Of a DNA stretch of 64,000 nt, positions 35,207 to 47,383 are shown piece after piece. The position numbers and the translations under genes are program-made. How positions within the stretch are numbered: the first letter of the stretch is position 1; every line of letters begins with the position of its first letter. The DNA is taken from positions 558,001 to 622,000 of the forward strand of contig JAIQDT010001126.1 of assembly GCA_021521415.1 (NCBI GenBank), in the 5' to 3' direction. The notes beneath the pieces are model-generated. The model was not told where the DNA came from and did no database searches. It saw nothing but the letters and a program-made list of their open reading frames with translations. This stretch comes from Bidens hawaiensis (Eukaryota; Streptophyta; Magnoliopsida; Asterales; Asteraceae).

Positions 35207-36448
35207 CCGAGTCCTTGTATAGATGCGTCACAGTGTACCTCAAAATTTTCCGTTCCCTCGGGGAGGGCTAGAATAGGGGCGCTACAGAGTTTGGTTTTCA
35301 ACAGTTGAAAAGCGGATTCTTGCGCGTCACCCCAATTGTACTTAGTGCCTTTGTGAGTCAAAGCGGTGAGGGGTTGAGCAATCTTTGAAAATCCCTCGAT
35401 GAAACGCCGGTAGTAGCCGGCCAGTCCTAGGAATTGTCGCACCTCAGTCGGAGTCTTAGGTGCTTCCCAGTTTTTGATGGCCTCTACCTTACCGGGATCG
35501 ACATGGATACCATTCTCGTTGATCACATGCCCTAAAAAGTGAACTTCGCGAAGCCAAAACTCACATTTCGAGAGTTTAGCATACAGTTGTTCCTTCTTTA
35601 GCAATTCCAGAATTACCCTTAAGTGCTTTTCATGGTCAGCTTCGTTCTTGGAGAAGACGAGAATATCATCGATGAAAACAATCACAAACTTGTCGAGGTA
35701 CGCCTTGCATACTCGATTCATGAGATCCATAAATACGGCGGGTGCGTTGGTTAGGCCAAAAGGCATAACCGAAAACTCGTAGTGACCATACCGTGTTCTG
35801 AAAGCCGTCTTTGAGATATCTTCTTCGCGCACTCTAAGCTGATGGTAACCAGATCGCAGATCGATCTTCGAGTAGTAACTCGATCCTTGAAGCTGGTCAA
35901 ACAAATCATCAATTCGGGGTAAAGGATAACGGTTCTTGACCGTCACCTTGTTCAACTCCCGGTAGTCGATACACATGCGGAAAGTCCCGTCCTTCTTTGA
36001 CAAACAAGACAGGGGCTCCCCATGGCGATGAGCTAGGTCGGATAAAACCCTTATCCAACAAATCTTGCAACTGAGTGGACAACTCCTGAAGATCCGCCGG
36101 TGCGAGCCGATACGGGGCTCGTGCTATGGGTGCTGCACCGGGTGTCAACTCGATTTGGAATTCGACTTGACGAATAGGAGGGAGTCCGGGCAAATCCTCC
36201 GGGAAAACTTCCGGAAAATCTCGCACAACCGGAATATCTTCAATTCGTTTCTCCTCTGCGGGTTTCTCAACAATCTGCGCCAAAATTGCCGGATGACCCT
36301 TTCGTAGATACTTCTGCGCCTTCATAAGGGTAATGACGCTGGTGGTCATGCCGCTTCTCTCACCTCGGACCGAAATGATCTCGCCGGAAGGGGTAGAAAT
36401 GTGAACTATCTTGTCGTGACATATAATCTCCGCTCGGTTCTCGGGCAA
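35002..36448 (-). pseudogene. Reverse transcriptase part of gypsy Pol, frameshifted
   Basis: Two overlapping frames. 36448-35909 holds the Pro-RT linker ([33 protein letters not shown]) and the RT start ([22 protein letters not shown]). 36003-35002 carries RT proper: [56 protein letters not shown] and [10 protein letters not shown], then RNase H start FEVHCDAS. A net deletion near 36000, within the VKKKDG codons, breaks the frame. The catalytic aspartates are intact. Confidence 0.9.
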
Positions 36449-38364
36449 TCAGTCCATGCCGACAACGACATCGAAACTACTAAGCGTAAAAGGAATAAGG
36501 TCGATATCAAAGACATGACCGGACAGTTTTAACTTACATCCCGCAAGTACATGAGTCGTTACTATAGTCTTACCGTCAGCTAATTCAACAGGAAACTTAG
36601 CATCTAACGGAGTTGGAGTTAAGTCTAAGAGTTGACTAAAGGCTTTCGACACAAAACTCCTATCAGCTCCAGTGTCAAAAAATACAGAAGCAAAACAATC
36701 GTTTACAGGGAACTTACCAGTCACCACGTGCGGATCATTGCGGGCTTGACCCGACCCAATTACAAACGCTCTTCCTTTGCCATTGCTTCCACCATTACTA
36801 CCACTTCCATTACCCCCATTGTTGTCGTTCTGTTTCAGCTTGGGACAATCTTTCCTGAAATGACCTTCCTGCCCACATTCGTAACATCCTTTCGTCGTCA
36901 TAGGTGGTTTAGGAGCACCCTTTGCCACAAGGTCTCCTCTACATTCTTTCGCTTGGTGACCCATCTTTCCGCATCTCTGACACTTGACACGGTCACACTG
37001 GCCAACATGATGATAGTTGCACCTGTTGCACTTTGGATATTTCCCAGCATATCCGCTCGAAACCTGCCCGCTACCGTTGTTGTTGTTGTTGTGATTCTGA
37101 GTGTTAAAGCTCCGAGTGAATTCGGGCTTACGGTAGTGTTGTTGCGGTGGGAGGTTCGAGGATGAAGATCTGGTGTTGTCAAACTTCCTCTTCCCGCTGC
37201 TCGGGTTGCTGTTGCTGTGGTTGTCATTATTCGGGTTGTCACGGGCTTTAGTAGTTGAACCCCTAGGTGGTAACGCACCTTGGGTCACAGCCTGATCCGT
37301 CAGTTTGTGAGCTAAACGGATCGCTTGTTGAATCGCGGCTGGTCTAGAAGACGTCACCATGCCCTGAATCTGCGGTGCTAACCCATCAAGGTACATTTCA
37401 ATCCTCTTACTCGGCGGATCCACCATCCGCGGACACATCACAGCCAACTCGTGAGAACGGGTGGTGTAGGCTTCAATTTCCGAGCCCACCATCTTCAGTG
37501 ACCAAAATTCTGACTCCAACTTCGAAATCTCCTCTCTCGGACAGTACTCCTCTCGCATCATGTTCTTGAACTCCTCCCAGTTCATCGCGTTAGCCAGTTC
37601 CAATCCAAGAATTTGCACATCTGCACATCGTCTGGGGACACCTCTGAGTGTGCCTCTGGCTCAGCCGGTTCTTCCTCCGGTTCCTCTTCGGGTTCCTCCT
37701 CGGGATCTTCCTCAGGTTCCTCCTCAGGCTCCTCTTCGGGATCTGCCTCAGGCTCGGCCTCAGGCTCTGCCTCAGGTTCGGCTGCGTTCTGAGCAATTTT
37801 CATTTGTAAGACATCGCAACGCTCTCGAGCTATCTCGGTTCGGGTCCTTGCTACTTGGAGTTGCTCTTGCAAGTCTATCATCTCGGCTTGCATCTTCCTC
37901 ATAATCTTCATCTGTTGATCACTAGCCTCTTGCATTTCCTTCATTGCCACTGCCATGCGGGCAATCTCCTCCTTAGTCTCGGTTCCGTCTTTTAACAGTC
38001 CGGAAACGTTCGCTCTCGTATAGCGCATGTAACCCACATCACGCTCCAAACAAGAAACGACAGCTGCGAGAACTCGCTCTACAGGTTCGGTTATGGGTGG
38101 TAGGGTGTTGGGGTAAGCAGGGTGGTTCGGGTGAGGTAACGGGGAAACTTGTTCGCGATAGACCATACGTCTGATCATGTTAGGGTACCATTCCCAGCTA
38201 ATGTCGTTTTCGTAAATGCCTCCGGATAGGCGATACCTCTTCGGTGCGGGAGCTTCGAGTTCCGGGACTACTCGGGGCGGCGATGCGGTAGGTATCTACG
38301 GTTCTTTCCCGTGAGCATGAGTCATCGGATCGGATGATGATGATGATGATGGCGGCGTCGACAT
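36449..38364 (-). pseudogene. Gypsy Gag-protease with coiled coil, acidic repeat and 8-bp duplication
   Basis: Start ATG at 38364 (MSTPPSSSSSSDP). A TAG at codon 23 (38296-38298) interrupts, then the same frame runs to 37582. It encodes a coiled coil (MKEMQEASDQQMKIMRKMQAE, then LQEQLQVARTR) and a Glu/Pro repeat (EAEPEAEPEADPEEEPEEE). An exact 8-bp tandem duplication at 37614-37629 shifts the frame. The other frame continues with LGLELANAMNWEEF, REEYCPREEISKLESEFW, CCHC knuckles CQRCGKMGHQAKEC and CYECGQEGHFRKDC, and protease FFDTGADRSFVSKAF, ending at VVGMD plus TGA (36449-36451) where relatives have Trp. The usual Gag core before LGLELANAM is missing. Confidence 0.88.
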
Positions 38365-38524
38365 TCCTTCAGGTAAGCCGTGTATGCACGCGCGTATGAG
38401 TGAAAGAGGTAAAGAGATAAGATTACAAGACTACAAAATCCTATGCAGTGCGTATCATTATAACTAATGGGTCGTCGCGGTTATAGTCTAGTATGCATGC
38501 AGCTTCTAGTTCGCTATAACCAAT
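38365..38524 (-). other. Short leader of the young gypsy element
   Basis: Non-coding sequence between the gag ATG and the primer site. Confidence 0.6.
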
Positions 38525-38537
38525 GGCTCTGATACCA
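38525..38537 (-). other. Primer-binding site, tRNA-iMet type
   Basis: The minus strand reads TGGTATCAGAGCC three bases inside the 5' LTR. Confidence 0.92.
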
Positions 38538-38540
38538 ATC

Positions 38541-41140
38541 TGTCACACCCTCAAAATCCACTAACGGAGTTTTACCGTCAGAGGGTGTGAACTAACAGGA
38601 TCGGAATAATCAGTTATAATCAAACCATAAAAACGTTTAAATGAAAATAAGTGCGGAAGCGTAAAACCATAGAAACAACGTTACGTCACGCAGGACGATT
38701 TAAAACCAAGGATAACAGTTAAAAGTAAGTTTGCATAGTTAAAAGTTTTTCAAGCAATGCATGTTCCTAAACCGCGCGCCCGCCTCGGCTACCTGAGAAT
38801 AACATACTAAAAGTGTCAACACAAGGTTGGTGAGTTCACAAGTTTTATAAAGATAAATCGTTTAGCGTTTGCGTTCAGCGTTACAGCGTTTTGCGTTACA
38901 GCGTTACCAGATAGTGTTATGTCAAATTATATATCGATAGGTAGCTAGTCTATACAACAAGTATTACTAAGTGTTCGACACCGAAGCTGACTCGTTTATT
39001 AAGTGCCTTGTCACCAGGTCCTCCAGACCATGGTACGTGTTAGCCAAAATTACACCCTCTCGACCTCCAGTCGAGTTTAGCGTTGGGTGGGGTTTGTCAA
39101 ACCCAGTAGTACTACTCAACAGTGACTCGCTATTCTAAATATTAACCGGTTCGATGTGTAGGACTTCAAATGTTTCGTTTGCCACTTAGCCTTTACAAGT
39201 GATATATAATTTATAACAAAATCTTAAATGCGTTGTGGAGTATGTTATCTCCCCCAAGTAAAAAGCGTTTGAAAACAGTTTAAAGAGGGGAAAGTGAAAC
39301 TCACTGTTTGCGAAGAATTTCCCAAAATAAATCACCAAGATGCGCGTCACCGAAAGACTCTCTCTAACGTTCTAAAACAACAAAGAGATTTTTCTAAGTG
39401 TCGGAATATTATCGAGTCTCTAGACCCGGCACATAATACCTATGCACATAACATGTTTCGTGTTTCGTTTGTGAATCGTGTGTGACTTTTAACAAGTGTT
39501 TTTGTGACACATTATATGTGTAAGCAATCATATACGTGTCATGTATTCATAACGTACGTTACTAGCAATTATTCCCCGTAAGGGCATTTTGGTCAACAAA
39601 TAACAATTAACTAGCCATTATTCCCCATGAGGGCAATTTGGTCAAATCATGGCAATCAATCAGCAATTATTCCCCGCAAGGGTATTTTGGTCAAAACATA
39701 ACAATTATATAACAAGTATCATGTTTCATGCATTTTTACACAACTCAGCAGCTAGTTTCACCGAGACAGAAATCCTACTAGAAAGATTGTACTATTTCAC
39801 CGATCATAGCATCTCAATTAATTTACCAAAAATCATCACAGAAGCACATATGTCTTAGGTTTCCAGAACCTATTTTATTACATTTTTATTCCTCACAGTT
39901 TTCTCACAATCATCAAATCATTACATCAAACTCATAACAGTCAAATTCATGCGCAACCGAATGTTATTTGCAATTCCTGTTAAACGAAAAATCCAATAAA
40001 TGCAAGACCACTTGGGTTAGGTTTCTAACTCAATAAGTCAACTTCCAGAAGTGGAACCAACCCAATTGGTCTCTTAGTTCATGAGATATAACATTTACAA
40101 AACAACCTAACAGCAGGTCTAACAGCTCAGCTTTGCACAACGTTTTTGTAAAATCATAAAAGTTAACTTCTACTTATCCAAAAATTACAAATTTATACTT
40201 TATAGAAACTAGACTCAACCTAGTTTACTGTAGTACCAATAATCTCAATCAATTTTCACGTTTACACTTCGTTACAGTCACTTAAACATCATATACACAT
40301 TCTGTCCAGAAACTGTTTGCATCCAAACTCAACATATTAACAATCTATGAACTATCATGCATTCATATGACCCTCTAGACTCCATAAACACCATCCATGC
40401 ACATCAATTACATATTACATACTTGATTAGGGTTTGTGTTTGAACTCAAATCAAAGACACAACAATTTACATGCAACAAGATTCAATCTAGTTATCAAAT
40501 CATTATCCAAATAACAACAATCATAATAACTATACACACACACCAAAATCGGCTGCTAGGGTTTACAATTAACCCAACAAACATCAAAATCAATTAACAA
40601 GGATGTGAAGGATGATCAATTATACCTTCCTAGCACCTAGTTCTTCAATCAAACACTTGATTTGATGGTTGAATGTGTGTATAGAGTGGACGGCAGCCAA
40701 GGGAAGTGGGGGTGGGGTTTCCGATCGGACTTGTGTGAGAAGCAAGAATAATAAGTTAGGGTTTGTGGTTAATGATATATTTATAAACATACAAGTTACA
40801 CTCAAGTCCCTCCACTTTCCAATTGTTGTTTTTCTAACTTAAATAACTAGTTTACATCTTGAGTTAACGTTTATAACCATGTTATCACATAACACATAAG
40901 TCTAACACATAATTATCACATAATTACTGTTTTGACGTTTTTCGTTTATTTATCAATCGTTTGCGTCAACTCGTTTGCGTTTCGGTGCAATTCTCGAAAG
41001 ACTACACATGTAGTAAGTGTTAAGCGTCATTTAAACCCTAGTTTAAATGTAATGAAGTGTGCGTTATAGATTTAGTGATCTTAAGTTTGAATTGACGGAG
41101 TTGAGTTAACGGAGTTAACCTGAAATTGACGATTGTCACA
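38541..41140 (-). repeat. 5' LTR of the young gypsy element
   Basis: 2,600 bp, co-linear with 30624-33223 without gaps. It contains the same short frames as the other LTR; these are LTR duplicates, not genes. Confidence 0.95.
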
Positions 41141-41145
41141 CTAAT

Positions 41146-43889
41146 TGCGGTAATTTGTCGGAAATGGATATATGTTTTCGACGAAATTGTGACAACCCTA
41201 CGTGACGTCGCTACGTTGTAGGAAACTTGTGTAAAATTTTAAGACTTTTGCATTTGATTTTTGACAAAAAGTTGTGGAAAATTTGTTGGAAATTTTGAGT
41301 TGTGGGAAAATTGTAGAAAAGTTTTGTAACAAAATTACCCTTTTTCTAGTAGATTTGGCCACTGATCATTTTATATTAAAATGTTGCTTACGAAGTTTGA
41401 GTTTCACATGTAGCATTAAAGAACGTCTACATATTCATTCTAGAAAAGTTGCGCACAGTAGTTAAAATAAACGTCTACATGGTTATAATGAACGTCTACT
41501 ATCTTTCCTAAAATAGAAAAGGCCACTAACAAAAAGGAGCTAGAAAAGTTTCACAAACTAAACATAAATGTATTATGATGAAATTGTTTGTTAATTAGTA
41601 TCTATTTCAGTATAATGATATTAGTATAACAGTGTTATCAAATAATAACATTTAAAGTTGGTATGTACCCTTTTTTTTGTTATCTTTTTTTAATATAGAT
41701 TATTATACTTCATTCATATAATGAATAAAAGAATTCAATTATAATAGAGAGATAGAGTAAGTGTGTAACAAGCTGTAACAATCCAATCACAAAAAAATCC
41801 TTTTAACTTTATATTTTGTCCTTTCTACTAAAATAAATAACGTTTTTGTGAAGTTCTATGTAAGGAAGAAAAATGAAAATTAGTTAAAATACAAATATTA
41901 AGGATGTTTTTATTAGCTTAAGGAATAAAAGTGAAACTTAGGAACGAGAAATGTATTTTACTCTCCATATATCTCTTGAAACCGGTTTTTAGTGTAAGGT
42001 TACAGAAAAAAATAAAAATCTAGCATTTTAAAGCATGATTAGGATTGTTTGTGAGTCGAGCTAGGAGAGGCTTGGACTCAAACTAAAAAACATCCAACCT
42101 TTACATGATATATATTAGGTTTAGGTTATGTTACTTAAACATACTTTAGTGAAACTTGAAATTCATGGGCAAACCTTACTAATACATTCATAAGTTTCTA
42201 GTACAAGTTTTCTACTAAAAAAAATGCTCAAGTGGTACAACAATTTTAATGGTGATAGTAACATACCGTCTGTGAATCCTAAAACCCGGCTTTCGAAACT
42301 TGCATTTGTCAACAAAATATATTGAATATTTGAGTATCAAGAGGATAAGGGATTGAAATAATTAAACAATTACAAAGAATAACATGGTGTTAAATTATAA
42401 TAAGTTTGAAATTAAGTTAAAAGAATTTACTAGAAATATAACTTTCTGGTAAAGCTTTTCGTAAAATATTTTACCAACTATATGAACTTAAAAAAAACAA
42501 AACAAAATAAAACAAAACAAAACAAAACAAATAAACAAACAAACTATACTACACTTTCTGGTATAGAAAAAGGCTGTTCATAAAGTAGGAATCAGAACGG
42601 TATAGTACCCGTATCCATGCCTGATTGTACACGTACCAAAATTCAATAAAAATGAGTACCCATACTCGTTGCAACAACTCTAAACAAATGATGTGATCAT
42701 ACAGTATAAAAGCACTAACTGAAACCAGTATTAGCCTAACTACGTGCTACACATTGATTAGTTAACAGATAACTTCTATAATCGCATGCCTAAATTCCAG
42801 TATATGCTAGTATGTTAGATCTTTTGTACTTTCAAGGTGGTGTTTTTGGATTTGTAAACTGCAAGTTGAAGTTGCAGTAATCAGTTTTTGAGTGTTTTAA
42901 TAAGTTGTTTTGAGTGTTCCGAGTAAACTGAGTATAATTCTGATTTTCCAATCATCTAGAGGTCAAAATAATTAGATTTGGAGAGCTATACAAGATAGGT
43001 TACATGTGATAGCTGATTAGCCTAATGTAAAAGTACATACCTATCCCTAGCTTTAATTAACAAATCATCCAATTTCGAGAGTTTTTAGAATTTCGATTTT
43101 TGAAATTCGAAGTTGTAACAAATCATCCAATCGGCTTTAGTTACATGTGATACCTCCCTATCCCTAGCCTAATGTAAAGGTTGTAACTGGATTCTTTTAT
43201 TTAATATATGAAGAGTTTTTGAATTTCGATACATGCTACAACTTTTATTATACACAAACATAAACTGATCTCAAGCACATCATCTATAGCTGTAATGCAT
43301 TCGGATATGTAAAACGCACTGTGAACAAGTAATATAGGAATCCAAATAGCAAATCAAAGAATTTTATTAATGATGTTCTTATATCAATTACATTAAAAAA
43401 AGTTGCCTCCGTAGCGAAATGACAGGGAAAACAAAAAAAAAACTATAGATAAAACTGTAGAGGAAACTAGTAAACTGCATAATCAAAAATATCACTGTTT
43501 GTTAGGAGTGGGTGTGGCAGTAGCTTATTGGGTGGTTTTCTTCTTTTCCTACGATTTTGGTGGTGTGGAGCTTGAGCCTGACGAATTAGGACATTTAGGC
43601 ATGGTGGAATGTTCGTGATTTCTGTCGAGAACATGATGCCACGTTGTTTTTCTTACTAAGTTTGGTATTACTTGATTAGAAGTGTTTGTATTTTAGATTT
43701 ATATATTGTTTAATAAATTTTGATAGTTTAAGCTGTAAAATTATAGATTTAATGCAATTTGGTCTATGAGAAATTCGTATTTTTAAGTTTATATTGTAAG
43801 ATTTTGGATTTAATGCATTTCAATTTATCGTGTTAGTTTTGGCAAATTTTGGTTGTTAAAATTATGCGGTGTAAATTGATTTTGAAGCT
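41146..43889. other. AT-rich gene-free stretch
   Basis: The first 200 bp continue the tandem array interrupted at 30618. An AAAAC-type microsatellite lies at about 42496-42541. Nothing else recognised. Confidence 0.45.
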
Positions 43890-44147
43890 TAAAATCAGAA
43901 TTTGGATGTTTAAATTGCAAATTAATGTTTATTAAATGCTCTTTTGACGCGGTTTAAAAGTGCAGCTAAAGACCATTTTCTGAAAATGAGAGTTTCTTAT
44001 CTTCCGCGGTTTGGGAGCATTTGACGTCGTTTTCAAAACAGTGTCTAATAACAATAGGAGCTTTTGCCTCAGTATTTTTTTACGTGGTTTAAAACCGTGT
44101 CTAAAGCTCTTTTCCACCGCGTCTAAAGCTAGTTTTTTCTACTAGTG
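43890..44147 (-). mobile_element. One terminus of a CACTA (En/Spm) transposon
   Basis: Read on the minus strand from 44147: CACTAGTAGAAAAAACTAG, followed by repeated subterminal motifs of the TTTAGACGCGG/GTTTTAAACC type (44085-44130, 43945-43970). This is the usual CACTA end architecture. The partner end and transposase were not found; a CACTG at 43487 preceded by TAT, matching TAT at 44148, is a weak candidate. Confidence 0.65.
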
Positions 44148-44268
44148 TATTATCAGTTTCTCGGTTGAAGCTAGTAATTGATGCTTTTACGTCATCAATC
44201 AGTGGAGTATTTACGATGCTGAGGACTAATAATAAGATTGAATTCAACTCCATTTGTTACTAGTTTTG

Positions 44269-44466
44269 ATGGCTAATTCTCAACATCAATGCGTTTTTGG
44301 TTCGTTCAATTAACCAAATAATAATTGAAACCTAACACTGTTTCAAATCAGCTCAATTTGGGATTTGTTTTGTTGCAGTCGGAAACATACCGTACGATGC
44401 AACCGAATAACAAGTTATTCAAATATGTGAGGAGGTTGGGCATGTTGTCTGCAGATTATCTGTAAC
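44269..44466 (+). pseudogene. 5' fragment of a CSTF64 gene, two exons, with stop
   Basis: CSTF64 is the RNA-binding subunit of cleavage stimulation factor in mRNA 3' end formation. Exon 1 (44269-44299) encodes MANSQHQCVF. A 79-bp GT-AG intron (44300-44378, ending TTTTGTTGCAG) follows. Exon 2 continues VGNIPYDATE, a TAA in place of the second Glu codon, QVIQICEEVGHVV and RL, matching the family's N-terminal RRM start (RNP2 = VGNIPY). Similarity ends near 44460. With an intact intron this is a genomic fragment, not a retrocopy. It is truncated within the first RRM and non-functional. Confidence 0.82.
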
Positions 44467-44520
44467 AATTAACTTATCATCTTCGTTATTCATTCTTCAT
44501 CATTATCTTAGTTCTTCATT

Positions 44521-44660
44521 TCATTTTCTTTGAATTTGAGAGAGAGAAAGAAAAGTTACAGAAAAGAGAGAGAAAGAAGAAAGTTAAAGAAATGTGAGAG
44601 AGAAGAAAAGAGTCTCCATAATGTTAAGAGACGTAGAGAGAGAGAGAGCGTAAAAGTTAA
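44521..44660 (+). repeat. GA-rich microsatellite
   Basis: Interrupted GAGAGA/AAGAAA tract. Confidence 0.7.
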
Positions 44661-44889
44661 TTACATTTCTACCGTTATTGTACTTTAAATGATTTTTTAA
44701 ACAAAAAGTGGTTGGGAATTTCTTATCATCATCTTATCCATTGGATTAAAGAAGATAAGCGAATAACATATGGTTTTAATGGTTTTCATAACTCGACAAG
44801 GTTTTCATTGTATATTTTCTTTATACACATACACACGAAGCCTTAAAGCTCTCTGATTGCTCCTCACATCCTCTTAGACCACCAGATTG

Positions 44890-45310
44890 GAGGCATTTCA
44901 TGCATTTGACCCGAATTCACGGGTTTGAGTCTCACAAATCCCAAATAAACCATAAATAAGTTATAATATCTCAATAAATTAAAAATTAATTTCACCAAAT
45001 ATTGTATATGACAATCCTATAAAAATAGGGGTATATAAGAATTAATATCCGATTTTTATTTTAAAAAAAAGATATTATTTATATTTAAGAAATAATTTTA
45101 TAGCAAAAAAAAACGGGTTATGGGTCTTACCAAACCTAGATATTTTTTAAACCGGGTTATAACATCTCATTTATTTGTGAAACTATTTCACCATCAAATC
45201 CTAAGTATATTATTAACTTTCTTACAATAAATAAAATAAAATTTTTTAAAATATACAAATATTATAAACGAATAATGTAAAACAATAACCGTATTACAGG
45301 AAATAAAAGC
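44890..45310 (+). repeat. Dispersed repeat B, copy 1
   Basis: Homologous to 60753-61170, same strand: TGCATTTG-CCCGAATTCACG, ATTAAAAATTAATTTCACCAAATATT, CATCTCATTTATTTGTGAAA and TTACAATA-ATAAAAT. Non-coding; family unknown. Confidence 0.7.
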
Positions 45311-45404
45311 TAGTTTAAACATAAACTTATAGATGTTTTGAGGATGGCATTGTACGTGTTACGTTTTTGGCTTTTTTTATTACTCCGATTAAGTTTTACC
45401 ATAT

Positions 45405-47338
45405 TTGTTTTTTTTCATGACCACTACATATATATTTGTTTGGTTGTGTAGTCGAAAGGCGAAACCGAATGGTCCTAAATACAACAAGAAGTATGATGAA
45501 AGCTACATACTTTCCACAAAACTTATGGGGAGAAACAGTGAGACACTCGTTTACGTGTTGATTCGGGTACCAACCAAAGCATTGAAGACGGTAACCCATT
45601 ACGAAGCCTTGAAGGGCCGAAAGCCCAACATAACACACTTATGAGGGTTTGGGTGTTTAACATACATGAAGATACCCACCATCAACCTTCAAAAAGTAGA
45701 TGATCGGAGTACCGAGGTTGTACATCTCGGAACCGAACCGGGATCAAAAGCTTATAGATTGTGCTACCCGACTCAAAACCGTATTTATGTGAGCCGGGAC
45801 GACCGTTTTGAAGAAAGTCAAAAGTTTGACTAGTCCCGTACCGACTCGTTTCAAGCCGGATTTGGACCCAAATGGGTTGAATTTATAATCGATTCGGTCC
45901 AAGAAGAAGTTCAACAAGAATATCTAGTTGAAAACGAAGACCCAAAAGACCTTAACGTGCATGAATTTGAAGACCAACCGAAAGAAAATCCCGAACCTGA
46001 ACTGTGAAAAACTGGTCGTCAATCGGTCCCTCCTAAAAGGTTTGAAGATTATGTAATGTTGGTTGAATGAGAATGTCTTCTCCTAGATGAAGAGCCAACT
46101 ACCTTTGAAGAGGCAAAAAATTCTAAAAATTGGCGAGAAGCAATGAGATCCGAATTAGTCTCAATCGAACAAAACAGTAGGTGGGAATTATGTAACCTAC
46201 CAGCGGGTCACAAGACGATCGATTTGAAATGGGTGTTTAAAACTAAATGTGATGCATACGGGTCAATAACATAGTACAAAGCAAGATTAGTCGCGAATGG
46301 ATATGTGCAAGAGCACGGGGTAGACTTTGATGAGGTTTTTGCCCTGACGGCAAGAAAGGAAACCATACGTTTGATTTTTAGCAATTGCAGCAAATTATGG
46401 TTGGTTTGTTTACCATCTGGACGTTAGATTGGAGTTCTTAAATGGCGAGCTGAAGGAAGAATTGTACATGAAGCAACCTGATGGTTTTTAAGTTCCCAGA
46501 AAACACGGTATGGTTTATAAGTTACGAAAGGTTTTATAGGGTATTCACCAAGCCCCGCATGCTTGGAACGAAAAACTCGACAAAACGTTGAAAGGTTTAG
46601 ATTTTATTAGATGTTCAAGAGAACCAGCGGTGTACAAGCAGAATACACGAACCAACATTCGCATTATTGGTGTATATGTCGATGATCTTATCGTGACTGG
46701 GTCGAGTCAAACCGAGATTGAGAAATTCAAAAGTCAAATAAAGAATGAGTTCGAGATGCAAGATCTTGGGATGCTTTCTTACTATTTGTGCATTGAAGTA
46801 ACACAAAAGAAGCATGAGTTAAAGTTGAAACAAGACGCTTATGCTTATAAATTTTTAATGAATGTAGGTTTAAACGAGTGCAACCCGACTCGATTTCCTA
46901 TGCAACATCGGTTGTAAGTGACGAAAGATGAAGAAGGAGAACCCGTTGATGCAACCGATATCGGAGAATAATCGGTAACTTAAGGTATTTAACACACACG
47001 AGGCTCGATTTGAGTTACTCAGTTGGAGTTGCTAGTAGGTTCATGCAAGAACTGAAACAATCTCATATGCAGATTATGAAGTATATATTGCGATACGTAC
47101 AAGGCACGAGTGAATATGGTTTAACATGTGGATGCGGTAGTAGTAAGCATATTAATATTAGATTTCATTTTATTCGTGAATGTATTGAACGTGGTGAAGT
47201 CCAAGTTGAGCACATTAGTGGAGAGAAACAAAATGCATATATTTTAACAAAAGCGCTACTGAAGTTAAAGTTTGAAGAGAAGAAGAAATTGCTCGGGATT
47301 GAAGATTCGAAAGGAACGAATCAAGAGATTAAGTAGGT
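45405..47338 (+). pseudogene. Decayed Ty1/copia pol (integrase C-term, RT, RNase H remnant)
   Basis: The frames read, with many stops: VPTKALKTVTHYEALKGRKPN, IPTINLQKVDDRSTEVVHLGTEPGSKAYR, EPTTFEEAKNSKNWREAM, LKWVFKTKCDA, YKARLVANGYVQEHGVDFDE, FLNGELKEELYMKQPDGF and VYVDDLIVTGSS (46670-46706). One 109-codon stretch (46588-46917) remains open and contains the YVDD motif. It lacks gag, protease and most of integrase. Old and non-functional. Confidence 0.88.
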
Positions 47339-47383
47339 GAATGATAATTATAATCCCGATTCGTTAAATATAAAATCGAGGGG

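Larger units (their letters stand above)
30619..41145 (-). mobile_element. Young full-length Ty3/gypsy chromovirus (Tekay/Del-like), coding-defective
   Basis: TSD CTAAT lies at 30619-30623 and 41141-41145. The LTRs are 30624-33223 and 38541-41140, each exactly 2,600 bp, with about 15 mismatches and no indels counted by eye (0.6%, roughly 0.2-0.4 million years under usual assumed rates). The minus strand carries PBS, gag-protease, RT, RNase H, integrase and a chromodomain-like C-terminus. At least two nonsense codons, two pol frameshifts and one 8-bp duplication in gag are present. LTR youth and coding decay together suggest mobilisation in trans or rapid decay. Confidence 0.96.

Noticed and set aside
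36632..37165. 177-codon plus-strand ORF
   Set aside because: Shadow of the minus-strand Gag zinc-knuckle region.
37560..37904. Pro/Leu-rich plus-strand ORF
   Set aside because: Antisense of the Glu/Pro repeat in Gag.
43487..43500. Left end of the CACTA element
   Set aside because: CACTG with a matching TAT flank is found, but lacks the inner terminal and subterminal motifs of the 44147 end.
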